From Thermocrinis albus DSM 14484 (lineage in GTDB: Bacteria > Aquificota > Aquificia > Aquificales > Aquificaceae), in NCBI RefSeq assembly GCF_000025605.1, contig NC_013894.1, positions 1,287,529 to 1,351,528 on the forward strand: DNA of 64,000 nt. Reading direction: 5' to 3'. A program made the position numbers and the translations under genes. Shown here in pieces: positions 9,658-20,763 of the stretch; the stretch's first letter is position 1, and each line of letters starts with the position of its first letter. The notes under the pieces were generated by a model that saw only the letters and a list, made by a program, of their open reading frames with translations, was not told the origin of the DNA and searched no databases.

Positions 9658-9870
9658 ATGGAGGACAAGAGACAAAACAATGTAGAGCCAGAGCCTATGG
9701 ATATACTTTCTTCTTTGAAAACGGCTATGAAGGACTATGAGATGTGGGATGAGGAGTTAAATAAAGTTTATAAAACTCTTATGGAGAAACTAAATCCGGG
9801 GGAAAAAGACCATGGCAAGGGTATTCATATACTTAGTGTTGTTTATTTTACTAATAGTGGTCGCTATTAA
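9658..9870 (+). CDS. Small protein with LprI/DUF1311-like segment
   Basis: 70 residues with a strong ribosome binding site (AAGGAGGG, 7 bases before ATG 9658). The segment YEMWDEELNKVYKTLMEKLN resembles the central motif of LprI-type (DUF1311) domains, but the conserved cysteines and the signal peptide are missing. The last 20 residues overlap the next gene (start 9812) in another frame and look unconserved. It may be a truncated leftover, or a real small protein translationally coupled to the gene after it. Confidence 0.4.
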   Translation: MEDKRQNNVEPEPMDILSSLKTAMKDYEMWDEELNKVYKTLMEKLNPGEKDHGKGIHILSVVYFTNSGRY

Positions 9871-11161
9871 ACTGACTTCTGAAAATCTGTCAAAAACTTT
9901 CATATCCAGAGAATCAAATAACTGCCCAGTCAAAAACTACGGTGCTCTTGTTGTGGATCTTAACGGAGATGGGATAATGCTTTTACCTTTAGAGTCTTCT
10001 AATGCCATGTTTGATCTTACTGGTTCGGGGTTTGCTAATAAAGTTGGTTGGATAAGCAAAGGAGAGGCTTTCTTGGTGTGGGATAAAAACGAAGATGGCA
10101 ATATAAACGATATATCAGAATTATTCGGTGGGTTAAATCAGTCAGGATTTGCACTTCTTGCCACTTATGACTTTAATAAGGATGGCAAAATAGATTCTCA
10201 TGATGAGATATTTTTTAAGCTTAAGCTCTGGCGGGATTCAAACGGTGATGGACGTACTGACAAAGGAGAGCTTTTTTCTCTCAGCGATGCTGGAATAAAA
10301 TCAATAAATCTTAATCCAAAACAGGTGGATATAAATCGGAATGGCAACAAGATAACTGAAATATCTAAAGTTGAGCTTGAGAATGGCAAGCAGTTGAGTA
10401 TAGCTCATGTAAACTTTCAGGTTGACAGGCTTTACAGTTATTACAACCGTGATGTAAAACTGGTGGAGGAGGTTATTGGCTTGCCTTGGATAAAAGGTTA
10501 CGGCTTTCTACCAGATCTACCTATTGCTATGAGTCTGGATAGCACTCTTCTTAAAATGGTCAAAGATGCAACAGAAGAACAGGATCTTATTGTCCTGCTG
10601 AATAAATTTGAAAGAATCATTTATAGATGGGCGAAAGTTGATGCAGCTACTCCTGAAGAACTAGGATTGCACCTGTATATCCTACAGATAGATAGAACAA
10701 ACAGAATGGTTAAGTTTCTTGATGGTGAGCAGATGAAAATAGAACAACTGGGGGCAATAAGCAGATTTAGTGGAGAGAATTTTTTTGAACTCAGATGTAA
10801 AGGAAATACTCTTGACTCAAGAAAAATGACAGCAGCTTGGAATACCATGTTTGCAGGCTTACTGGCAAGGTTTGCAGTAGAAACAGAAAAAGTAGCTGAT
10901 GTTATCCTTGCATACTATGACTTTTATGTAGATAGAATAGTTCTGGAAGACGATTTCAATATAGAAGAATTTGAGAAAAGAGTAAAAGAACTTCTCTACT
11001 CAGGGGACCAGCAAAAAATAGCAAAAGGGTTTCTTGCTCTCATTATAATGAATGAGCATGATTCTAAAAGAGCCCTGAAACTTATTAAAAAGCTGAAAAA
11101 TCAATTACCTCAGGAAGTACTGTCAAATCCTTATGCTACATATGCGCTAAATTTAGACTAA
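9812..11161 (+). CDS. Membrane-anchored calcium-binding (EF-hand-like) protein, fragment of an RTX-type giant protein
   Basis: 449 residues. An N-terminal transmembrane anchor (about 3-22) precedes LVVDLNGDGIM and NAMFDLTGSGFANKVGW. Three DxNxDGxIxxxxE-type calcium loops follow (DKNEDGNINDISE, DFNKDGKIDSHDE, DSNGDGRTDKGE), then LPWIKGYGFLPDLPIAMSLD. This order is that of the middle portion of very large secreted calcium-binding or haemolysin-like bacterial proteins; neither the long N-terminus nor a C-terminal secretion region is present. The C-terminal 200 residues are helical (EEFEKRVKELL, KRALKLIKKLKN). The gene may be a stand-alone cassette recombined onto a new anchor. Confidence 0.65.
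   Translation: MARVFIYLVLFILLIVVAIKLTSENLSKTFISRESNNCPVKNYGALVVDLNGDGIMLLPLESSNAMFDLTGSGFANKVGWISKGEAFLVWDKNEDGNINDISELFGGLNQSGFALLATYDFNKDGKIDSHDEIFFKLKLWRDSNGDGRTDKGELFSLSDAGIKSINLNPKQVDINRNGNKITEISKVELENGKQLSIAHVNFQVDRLYSYYNRDVKLVEEVIGLPWIKGYGFLPDLPIAMSLDSTLLKMVKDATEEQDLIVLLNKFERIIYRWAKVDAATPEELGLHLYILQIDRTNRMVKFLDGEQMKIEQLGAISRFSGENFFELRCKGNTLDSRKMTAAWNTMFAGLLARFAVETEKVADVILAYYDFYVDRIVLEDDFNIEEFEKRVKELLYSGDQQKIAKGFLALIIMNEHDSKRALKLIKKLKNQLPQEVLSNPYATYALNLD
10001..10041 (+). repeat. 41-bp direct repeat, copy B
   Basis: Partner of 8992-9032 (39 of 41 bases identical), here inside an intact gene. Confidence 0.85.
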
Positions 11162-11177
11162 AAAAAGGAGGGTATTT

Positions 11178-12044
11178 ATGAGAAAAGTTAAGTTAGCAGT
11201 TATACAGAGAGCAAAGATGCAGAAAAGAGCTTTTCTTTTTCTGTTTTTAACTATTTGTTTAAGCCTCTTTGCATGCAAAAATGACCAAAAAGCATCTTCC
11301 CAGCCAGAGCTTTCAAACAAGCCGAGTTTTGCAGATAAAGATACGGAGCTGTTTCGTCAACTGGGGATTTGCAAAGAAATCAGAAAAGACGAATACTCTC
11401 ACAAAACCGTGTGTGTTCTAAATAATAATTGTGAAATTACAATAGATTATTCAGTCAAAGGGAACTTTTCTGCTCCCGCTACTAATGAATTACTTCTTTC
11501 AGTAAAAGACAGTTGTGCACCTCATGTTAACAACTTTGGTTATGCTTTGCTGGTAAAAGATGGTAAAATTGAGAAAAAACTGGATAATTTAAGATGCACT
11601 ACAGACAAGTTCAAAAATTGTTTTCTGCTTTTAAGAAAGCATGATGGAAGAGACGTGGTTATGGTTTTTTCTACTTATACGGGTCAGGGAATTAGTATAG
11701 ATTTAGTTCAGCTTTGTGACTCTAAAAATTGGAAATGTATTGACCTTATGGATTTAAGCTATTTTGATGGTTATTGTGGGGACACCAGAAAAGAAGAAAC
11801 GCAACTAAGATTTGACTGGAATTTTGTAAATAAAGAGTTAGAGAAAAAGCAAAGGCTTAACCCTGGTGAGGCTGTAGAGTTTAAGCTCATAAAGGAAAAA
11901 TTAGTTATTGATGAAAACTGTGAATATAAAACATCACAAATTAAAACCTGTAGTATAAAATATGTCTGGGATGGAGAAAATCTAAACAGAGTTTTTGACG
12001 ATACAGCAGAGTGTGAGAAGTCTACAAAAGGAGGAGGAAAGTGA
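11178..12044 (+). CDS. Hypothetical lipoprotein
   Basis: 288 residues. AAGGAGGG lies 6 bases before ATG 11178, supporting that start, although ATG 11217 would give a shorter n-region. The hydrophobic stretch FLFLFLTICLSLFAC ends in a lipobox cysteine, so the protein is expected to be lipid-anchored. The mature part has about ten cysteines (for example KDSCAPH, LRCTTDKFKNCF, YCGDT, CEYKTSQIKTC), suggesting disulfides. No family recognised. The stop overlaps the GTG start of the next gene (GTGA). Confidence 0.65.
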   Translation: MRKVKLAVIQRAKMQKRAFLFLFLTICLSLFACKNDQKASSQPELSNKPSFADKDTELFRQLGICKEIRKDEYSHKTVCVLNNNCEITIDYSVKGNFSAPATNELLLSVKDSCAPHVNNFGYALLVKDGKIEKKLDNLRCTTDKFKNCFLLLRKHDGRDVVMVFSTYTGQGISIDLVQLCDSKNWKCIDLMDLSYFDGYCGDTRKEETQLRFDWNFVNKELEKKQRLNPGEAVEFKLIKEKLVIDENCEYKTSQIKTCSIKYVWDGENLNRVFDDTAECEKSTKGGGK

Positions 12045-12961
12045 AGAAAAGGGGCGGAGTTATTATTGCAGTTACTTTTATGATCCTTGTCTACTCAGTA
12101 TTTTTCATGCTTTTTGTTAAGGATTTTGGAGAATCAGAAAAAATTTTATTTACAGTTATATATTGGCTCTTAATGGCTTGGGTTTTTTGGCTTTCATTAG
12201 GTAAACATAATGAAGATGGCTTAGAACAATTGAGGAAAGTACATGACTTTATTAATACCGATAAAACTGATGCTAATAAGCCCATATTTGTTATGAGGAT
12301 TGAGTTAAGAGGAGCCAGCTTACTCTTATTTACTTTTATCCTTATGAGTTTATTTGCTATAGGTGGTACTCTGGTTTTAATTAGAGAAGTGGTATCAGGT
12401 AATGTACAATCGGATATGGAGCTTTATATCATTATTGTAATTATTATATTTCTTCTTCTTGGATATATTAAGATTCTATCCGACATAAACACCAGAAAAG
12501 TAGAGGTTTATAAAAACAAAATAGTATCGTATCCTTTTTTCCCGCCATTCAAAAAAGTTGAGATTGATTTAACTAAGGAGTTCAAATACAAATATATCAG
12601 GACAGGAGCAGGATATAAACGACTTTTTCCAGATGAATACTTCGTAATCCAACAAAATGGCAAACGGATAAAGTTAAATAATCTCCTTACATGCTGGAGC
12701 GAATTTCTTGATTTTCTGGACAAGATGTATGGAAATCCTTATTTGGGACCAGATAGACTGGTTCCTTCCTATCCACCAGGGTTTAAAGATTCAGGAGTTA
12801 TAAAACCTGGAGAAGTAAAATCAGACGCTCAACTTCGCGCAGAAGCAGAGGAATATGAAAAAATTAAACTTAATAGAATTGTTGCACTTTCAACTTCTAC
12901 TCTAATTTTCCTTAAGTTACTCCTTCTAATTCTTGTGCTTTTAGTATGGTTTAGAAGATGA
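12041..12961 (+). CDS. Four-helix membrane protein, relative of the 9091-9654 protein
   Basis: 306 residues from GTG 12041, with GGAGG 5 bases upstream. Two helices near the N-terminus, two more around 90-150, then a soluble beta-rich segment beginning INTRKVEVYKNKIVSYPFFP, which matches the pattern in the 187-residue protein upstream. It ends with another hydrophobic helix at the extreme C-terminus (ILVLLVWF). It closes the AT-rich island; about 100 bases downstream the composition returns to normal before the tRNA-Glu promoter. Function unknown. Confidence 0.6.
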   Translation: MKKRGGVIIAVTFMILVYSVFFMLFVKDFGESEKILFTVIYWLLMAWVFWLSLGKHNEDGLEQLRKVHDFINTDKTDANKPIFVMRIELRGASLLLFTFILMSLFAIGGTLVLIREVVSGNVQSDMELYIIIVIIIFLLLGYIKILSDINTRKVEVYKNKIVSYPFFPPFKKVEIDLTKEFKYKYIRTGAGYKRLFPDEYFVIQQNGKRIKLNNLLTCWSEFLDFLDKMYGNPYLGPDRLVPSYPPGFKDSGVIKPGEVKSDAQLRAEAEEYEKIKLNRIVALSTSTLIFLKLLLLILVLLVWFRR

Positions 12962-13066
12962 TTGCTTAGGTAGGGTAATTGAGTTAGTCCTGTCGCCCTT
13001 CCTTAAGCATATTGACGAAGGGTTAAAGGTAAGGTAGCTTTTGCGGACATTGGTATGGGGGACCTC

Positions 13067-13095
13067 TTGACTTACGGGTGAAGGTTGTGTATAAT
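13067..13095 (+). promoter_or_regulatory. Strong sigma-70 promoter for tRNA-Glu/gyrB
   Basis: TTGACT (13067-13072), exactly 17 bases, TATAAT (13090-13095). Predicted start near 13102, 14 bases before the tRNA. The rest of the 12962-13115 gap holds no recognisable gene. Confidence 0.85.
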
Positions 13096-13115
13096 AATAG
13101 TGTATTTGGTAGCGA

Positions 13116-13191
13116 GCCCCCGTCGTCTAGCCAGGTCCAGGACACCGCCCTTTCAAGGCGGAGAACGCGGGTTCAAATCCCGCCGGGGGTG
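13116..13191 (+). tRNA. tRNA-Glu (anticodon TTC)
   Basis: Acceptor GCCCCCG (13116-13122) pairs with CGGGGGT (13184-13190), with a G-U first pair and discriminator G at 13191. Anticodon arm CCGCC-CTTTCAA-GGCGG gives TTC. T arm GCGGG-TTCAAAT-CCCGC. CCA is not encoded. gyrB begins 14 bases later. Confidence 0.96.
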
Positions 13192-13205
13192 CTCATAACA
13201 CCACC

Positions 13206-15570
<2,365 letters not shown>

Positions 15571-15581
<11 letters not shown>

Positions 15582-16368
15582 GAGGATCCTGGTAGGTCTT
15601 GATGGCTCACCTGCAGGATGGAACGCTGCTGAATGGGCCTTCCTTTTGGCTCTCAGAATGGACGTACCTGTTGTGGGGATTCATGTGATAGACGAAGGGC
15701 TACTGGAAGAGGCTTTTTTGGAAGATCTGGCAGGTGTCCTTGGCTTTATACCACCTCAGGGTTTTACCACCAAAGTGAGGGATTTTTTGGAAGAACAGGC
15801 GGGGATCATCGTAGACGAGTTTTTAAAACTGGGCAGGGAGAGAGGCGTTAAGGTGTCTTCCTTACAAACGGTAGGCAAACCTTACAAGGTGCTCATAGAG
15901 CAAGCAGATAAAGAAGATCTTCTGATAGTGGGAAGAGAGGGGAAAAGACCTGTAAGGGGACTGTTTCTTGGTTCTACATCTGAGATGATAGTCAGGAGGG
16001 CTGCCTGTCATGTTATGGTGGTTCCGGAAGGTAAGGCGAAGTTGGAAAAGGTGTGCGTTGCCTTTGATGGAAGTTCTCAGTCGGTGAAGGCTGTGCAGGT
16101 GGCCAAAGAGATAGCTCAGAAAGGCGGTGTTGAGGTGAGAGCTCTTTATGTAGGAGATGAAGATATACGCTTAGAGGATGACTCGGTGGTTTATGTACGT
16201 CTGAGAGGACTTCCGGAAGAAAAACTGGTAGAATATTGCAAGGAGGAGGGAATGGACCTTCTGGTGGCCGGTCGTACTTCTCGGTCTGTGGTTTCGGAGC
16301 TCTTTTTGGGAAGTGTGGCCACCTTCCTTTTGCATCACAGCCCGGTAGCACTGTTGTTGGTGAGGTGA
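15571..16368 (+). CDS. Tandem universal stress protein (UspA x2)
   Basis: 265 residues from TTG 15571, overlapping gyrB by 11 bases; no better start lies before the first beta strand (YKRILVGLDGSPAG). Two Usp domains are visible, about 1-148 and 152-265. Each ends with the nucleotide-binding signature GRxxx...GSxxE/A (GREGKRPVRGLFLGSTSEMIV; AGRTSRSVVSELFLGSVATF), so both may bind ATP. Usp proteins help cells survive stress by poorly defined means. Probably in one operon with gyrB and rsmI. Confidence 0.88.
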
Positions 16369-16369
16369 G

Positions 16370-17050
16370 ATGGGTAAACTTTATGTGGTAGCAACACCCA
16401 TAGGTAACCTTCAGGACATAACTCTCAGGGCTCTGGAGGTTCTTAGGTCCGTCAACTTCATAGCCTGTGAGGACACACGCAGAACCAGCATCTTGCTCCA
16501 ACATTACGGTATAAAGGATAAAAAGCTTCTGTCTTACTACGAACCTAAGGAGAGTGTTCAGGTACCCAAAATCATCAAGCTGTTGGAAAAGGAGGACGTA
16601 GCACTGGTTACTGATGCCGGTACACCGGCCATATCGGACCCGGGCTACAAACTCATAAGGGCATGCATAGACAAAGGTATACCTGTGGAGGTGATACCTG
16701 GTCCCAGCGCTGTACTGACAGCACTGGTGGGTTCGGGTCTTCCTACCGATAGGTTCACCTTCGTAGGTTTCCTACCTAGGAAGGGTCTTCAGGGTTTCTT
16801 TGAGGATCTGAAAAAGTGTGAAGACACCACCTTCGTAGCCTTTGAATCACCCAACAGAGTTCTCAAATCTTTGGAAGTCATGAAGGAGGTTTATGGACCG
16901 GACACTACTGTATGTATCGCCAGAGAGCTTACAAAACTTCACGAGGAGTACTTGAGGGGTAGACTGGTGGAGGTTCTGGAGGAGCTTAACAAAAGGGGTG
17001 AGATAAAGGGAGAGCTGGTCATAGTGTGGCGTCTGGCACCTCAAGATTGA
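16370..17050 (+). CDS. rsmI: 16S rRNA (cytidine-1402 2'-O)-methyltransferase
   Basis: 226 residues, starting 1 base after the Usp stop. SAM-dependent tetrapyrrole-methylase fold: LYVVATPIGNLQDITLRAL, ACEDTRRTSILL, LVTDAGTPAISDPGYKL and IPGPSAVLTAL. RsmI methylates the ribose of C1402 in the ribosomal P site. The family's extra C-terminal helical domain is absent or short, as in many thermophiles. The 3' end overlaps the convergent GH57-like gene by 32 bases. Confidence 0.95.
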   Translation: MGKLYVVATPIGNLQDITLRALEVLRSVNFIACEDTRRTSILLQHYGIKDKKLLSYYEPKESVQVPKIIKLLEKEDVALVTDAGTPAISDPGYKLIRACIDKGIPVEVIPGPSAVLTALVGSGLPTDRFTFVGFLPRKGLQGFFEDLKKCEDTTFVAFESPNRVLKSLEVMKEVYGPDTTVCIARELTKLHEEYLRGRLVEVLEELNKRGEIKGELVIVWRLAPQD

Positions 17051-19040
17051 GAAGTTCAAACAGCTCTTTATCTTTAAACTGGTTTCTGTTTTCCCATACG
17101 TAGTTTTGAAGGGGCCAAAGATCCACCATCAGTTCCCAGCTTTTTGCGTCCCTGTTGTAGTCTTTTATAAGGCGTACCACCTCCTTCAGAAGGTGAGGAG
17201 TTTCCTGAGCCTTTTTGAGAGCGTACTGGAGGAATAGTTCCCTTAACCACACGGCATGTATGTTCAGACGTAAGTCCTGAGCCTCTTTGAGAATCTCCTC
17301 CACGGTTTTAGGATCAGCATTCTGCGTCAAGGACCTCCACAGGTGAAGTTGTAAGAAGAGGGTCAGCTGTTTTACGAGAAGTTCCCAAGAAGAGTGTTTC
17401 ACTATCCTCTCCAACAAACTCCCATAATCTTCAGTGGCTTCTATGAAACTGTGTAAGTAGCTGTTGATCCAAAGTTCCACTACACCGTTGAGAAAAACGT
17501 CCGGGACCCTTTCTAAACTGAGATCTTCAAAACTGAGATGGAAGACATACTCCTCCTCTGTTTCCGAAGATGAAAGATACAAGGTGATGGGTTCATAACC
17601 CTCTACTTTGTAACGCCAAGAGCCTATTTGACCTTCTGCCTTTTCCACATCAGCAAGGTACATGAGGGCCACAGTAACGGCCATGTCTTTGGGAGTGTAC
17701 ACCTGCGGAAGGACCAGCCTTTGGTACACCATAAGACCGTTAGGGTATCTTTCGGTGTTCCCCGGTGCTTCCGCCAGATATTGGGTTAAAATCCTCTCTG
17801 CCTCTGGATCTTCTACGAGATCTATGGCTTTTTTGGCATACAGGAGGTTTTTTACGGTCTCTATTCCTGATATGTCCGCAAAGAACCACCCATCGGAAGA
17901 AAAAGCAAGATGGCAGTACAGGAGAGCGTAGAGCTGACGGAAGACTAGTCTTGACTCTTCCCGTGATAAGGATCTTTTGGAGTGGCATGCCAGAAAGTCT
18001 TCCTTAGAACCTCCCAACAGAACCTCAACGAAGTCCAGGGTAGCTCTGAAGCTGTCTTTCAAGTACCTATCCAGTGTGTTGAAAACTCTATCCCTTATCC
18101 TCCTTCTCACCTCTTCCAATCCTTCCCTGAGGGGTTTCCTCCAGCGTTGGTGCCAGCCCGGTAAGCCTCCTGTGGAACAACCACAGTGATCCCTCCATCT
18201 TTCCACACCGTGAGGACAGCTCCAGGAGGTGAAATCCACCACCTGGGTGGTATCGGTGGGTACGTGCCGCGAGTGGTAATCCTCTGCCGTGGTGAATAAA
18301 TCTCCGTAGCGAGAAAAGAGGTAAGCTAAAGCCATCTCACCAAACTTCTTGTGATGACCAAAAGTCTCACCGTCCACCGCCACGAGGAGTGGCTGCTGTT
18401 TTAAGGAGAGAAGCTTCTTTAAAAGGGTGGTTGCGTCTTGAAGAAGATCACCGAAGGCTATACCATGAGATACCTCATGGTGGTAAATGAAAACATCCAG
18501 ATGTCCTTCCTGGAAGAACACCCGTGCGTAGGGACTTTTAGTTTTTACTTGATGTGGTGCCAGTATTATGTACTCTATGCCATGCTTGATGAGCAACCTA
18601 AGGGTCTGAGAATCTACAGCCAGTTCGGGCAGCCAGAAACCTTTTGGATTTCTACCGAAAAACTTCTGAAAGGCTCTTATACCCCACGCTATCTGTATCT
18701 CTCTGTCTTCGGGTGGATCCAGGGGGAGTATGGTATGGTTGAAAGTGGAGGCCATAGCTCCCCTTCCTTCCCTTATCTTCTCCAAAAGTTCCGGATGTTT
18801 TTTCTCTATCCACCGGAGCAATGTACACCCAAAGTCAAAACTCATGTACCTGTAGTTGTTGACTATGTCCGTTACACGATGATCTTCCACCCTATGGGCG
18901 TAGGCGTTGGGTAGATAACACTCCCTGTATACTCTCTCGTTCCAGTTTTCAAAAGGTTCTGCTGAGGGCTCAATATGTATCTCACCTGTGTAAGGATTCT
19001 CTCGTGCGGGTTGGTAAAAGTGACCGTGAAATATTATCAT
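17019..19040 (-). CDS. GH57-like glycosidase with DUF3536-type C-terminal domain
   Basis: 673 residues. It begins MIIFHGHFYQPARENPYTGEI with the GH57 HGHFYQP motif, followed by ASTFNHTILPL, FWLPELAVDSQTL (nucleophile region) and AVDGETFGHHKKFGE (second acidic motif). From about 300 onward it shows the helical extension typical of DUF3536 proteins. These are thought to act on alpha-glucans such as glycogen; no substrate can be read directly. The ATG overlaps the stop of the FrdB-like gene (ATGA), so it is the last gene of the hydrogenase operon transcript, though functionally unrelated by sequence. Confidence 0.85.
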   Translation of the reverse strand: MIIFHGHFYQPARENPYTGEIHIEPSAEPFENWNERVYRECYLPNAYAHRVEDHRVTDIVNNYRYMSFDFGCTLLRWIEKKHPELLEKIREGRGAMASTFNHTILPLDPPEDREIQIAWGIRAFQKFFGRNPKGFWLPELAVDSQTLRLLIKHGIEYIILAPHQVKTKSPYARVFFQEGHLDVFIYHHEVSHGIAFGDLLQDATTLLKKLLSLKQQPLLVAVDGETFGHHKKFGEMALAYLFSRYGDLFTTAEDYHSRHVPTDTTQVVDFTSWSCPHGVERWRDHCGCSTGGLPGWHQRWRKPLREGLEEVRRRIRDRVFNTLDRYLKDSFRATLDFVEVLLGGSKEDFLACHSKRSLSREESRLVFRQLYALLYCHLAFSSDGWFFADISGIETVKNLLYAKKAIDLVEDPEAERILTQYLAEAPGNTERYPNGLMVYQRLVLPQVYTPKDMAVTVALMYLADVEKAEGQIGSWRYKVEGYEPITLYLSSSETEEEYVFHLSFEDLSLERVPDVFLNGVVELWINSYLHSFIEATEDYGSLLERIVKHSSWELLVKQLTLFLQLHLWRSLTQNADPKTVEEILKEAQDLRLNIHAVWLRELFLQYALKKAQETPHLLKEVVRLIKDYNRDAKSWELMVDLWPLQNYVWENRNQFKDKELFELLNLEVPDATL

Positions 19041-19744
19041 CAGAGAAAACCGAAATCTTCCTGCCTGTTCTTCTCAAGGAGCCCTAGCGATACCAGATAG
19101 TTTTCCTCAAGGCTTATCAGAGCTTCTGGCATAACACTCTTAGGACAAGCCAGAGAGCAGTTCTTACAGTGGGTGCAGGCGTTTATTAGGTTCTCCTTGA
19201 GAGCCAAGGCCTGCCATCTGGGGTCCTTATTCCTGGGATCTAAAAGGATGGGATAAGCCTTCGCAAAGGCCATTGGACCACCGAAGGAGTTGTTTTGTAT
19301 GAGTACGGGACATACGCTGTCACATAATCCACACATAATACACTCGTATCCTCTTTCTAACCTTCTGAAGAGGGAAGGGGGAAGAGGCTTGTTTTCGGAG
19401 GTTGGCACCATCCATACCCTGTTTCTGCGAAGGCGTTCCACCAAAGCTTCGTGATCCACCACCAGATCCCTTATCACCCTCAGCCCATCCAGTGGTTCCA
19501 CCCTTACCCTACCACCAAAGGATGATATGTCCACACTGCAAGCCAGTACAGGCTTACCGTTAGCCTTGACACCACACGTACCACACACCCCAGCCCTGCA
19601 CATACTTCTAAAAGAAATGGTCGGATCTGCGTTCTCCTTTATGTACCACAAGGCGTCCAGAAGTGTCATATGGCTACTGGAAGGCACAGAAAACACCTTT
19701 ATTATCTCTCTGTCTCCCCTTTTCAGGACCAGCTCTAGTTCCAT
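19040..19744 (-). CDS. Succinate dehydrogenase/fumarate reductase-type iron-sulfur subunit
   Basis: 234 residues from ATG 19744 (a TTG at 19753 adds three residues). The plant-type ferredoxin domain carries SMCRAGVCGTCG...LAC for a [2Fe-2S] cluster. The C-terminal domain has CIMCGLCDSVCP and CTHCKNCSLACP for the [4Fe-4S] and [3Fe-4S] clusters. Its flavoprotein and membrane partners are not here. It lies 5 bases after the NHL gene in the hydrogenase operon, which suggests it passes electrons from that hydrogenase towards quinones or another acceptor (inference). Confidence 0.9.
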   Translation of the reverse strand: MELELVLKRGDREIIKVFSVPSSSHMTLLDALWYIKENADPTISFRSMCRAGVCGTCGVKANGKPVLACSVDISSFGGRVRVEPLDGLRVIRDLVVDHEALVERLRRNRVWMVPTSENKPLPPSLFRRLERGYECIMCGLCDSVCPVLIQNNSFGGPMAFAKAYPILLDPRNKDPRWQALALKENLINACTHCKNCSLACPKSVMPEALISLEENYLVSLGLLEKNRQEDFGFL

Positions 19745-19749
19745 AAATA

Positions 19750-20763
19750 TCAATTATCTTCCTGTTGTCTCCATATGACCACCCTGTTGTTGCCGGTGTC
19801 GGCAATAAGCAGCAGATTCTCCCTCAGGTGAAGAGAGTAGGGCCAACAGAGAGTATCCGGAAGAACCGCCTCCCACCTGTTTTCACCACAAGAACATAGA
19901 TCCCTTTGACCTAGTACGCCCACCGGTTCCGCCCTACTTAGGGGATCAACGTACACAAGTACCCGGTTGTTGGAGGTGTCAGCCACAGCCAGTATCTTAC
20001 CGTAAGCGGATACACCGTAAGGAAGGTTCAGCAGTCTAGCACCACAACCTTCACCATCACCGAGAGAAGTGACAACTTCCCTTACACTTCCCGGCTTTTC
20101 GCTAAAGATAAAAACGTTGCTGATTCCGCTACCTGCATCAGCGATGGCACAGAAGTTGGTGCCAAAGGCCAAACTATGAGGCCACGCAAAACCTTCGTAT
20201 ACTTCGTCGGGTTTCCTTTCACCTGAGGGTAACCCCTCGTACATTAGGACCCTCCTGTTTCCGGTGTCACACACATAAAGCTTACCATCGTGGTAAGCTA
20301 CTCCGAAGCACCAAAAGAAGACATTCCTGTCGGTATCGCGTAGAGATCTTTGCCCTAACACACTGTCAGGCTTGACAAAACTTCTCTCCGGTATCCTTTC
20401 CCACAGAAGTATACGGTGATTCCAAGCATCGGCCACCAGGAGATGGCCTTCCTCTGTTATCCATACTCCCGTGGGCATGAACATACCCCTCTCAGGATCA
20501 CCTCCGGCGTTAGGAGAGTCTGAATAGAAGTTGGGTTGTCCGAGAACCACGTCCGCTCCCCTCCCCTCTTCCGGTAAACCAAACCAAATCAACACTCTGT
20601 GATTCCCTGTATCAGCTACTACCAGTGTAGACCCGTTATAGAACACGCCCCTTGGCCCGTAGAGGGTATACGGTGTGGCCTTTGCAGGAGGTACAGCGAG
20701 ACCGAAAGGGGAAGAACCGCCTACAATTCTGTAGGGCTTCCAGCTCAATGTACCAGTATCCAT
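19750..20763 (-). CDS. NHL-repeat beta-propeller protein (hydrogenase-associated)
   Basis: 337 residues from ATG 20763 (MDTGTLSWKP), which overlaps the NifU-Rieske gene by 19 bases; an upstream in-frame start would extend into that gene. At least five NHL repeats are visible through the recurring DTGNHRVLIW / DAWNHRILLW / DTGNRRVLMY / DTSNNRVLVY / DTGNNRVVIW motifs. NHL proteins of this type are found in operons of Huc/Hhy-class aerobic hydrogenases (established association); their exact role is not settled. No signal peptide, so probably cytoplasmic like the hydrogenase. Confidence 0.87.
   Translation of the reverse strand: MDTGTLSWKPYRIVGGSSPFGLAVPPAKATPYTLYGPRGVFYNGSTLVVADTGNHRVLIWFGLPEEGRGADVVLGQPNFYSDSPNAGGDPERGMFMPTGVWITEEGHLLVADAWNHRILLWERIPERSFVKPDSVLGQRSLRDTDRNVFFWCFGVAYHDGKLYVCDTGNRRVLMYEGLPSGERKPDEVYEGFAWPHSLAFGTNFCAIADAGSGISNVFIFSEKPGSVREVVTSLGDGEGCGARLLNLPYGVSAYGKILAVADTSNNRVLVYVDPLSRAEPVGVLGQRDLCSCGENRWEAVLPDTLCWPYSLHLRENLLLIADTGNNRVVIWRQQEDN

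Noticed and set aside
731-13182. Identical GCGGGTTCAAATCCCGC in both tRNA genes as possible att repeats of an island
   Set aside because: This is the common T-arm sequence of tRNAs; no partial tRNA copy marks the other edge of the AT-rich island.
16013-16504. A 163-codon open frame antisense to the Usp and rsmI genes
   Set aside because: Proline/histidine-rich shadow of two well-supported genes on the other strand; no independent support.
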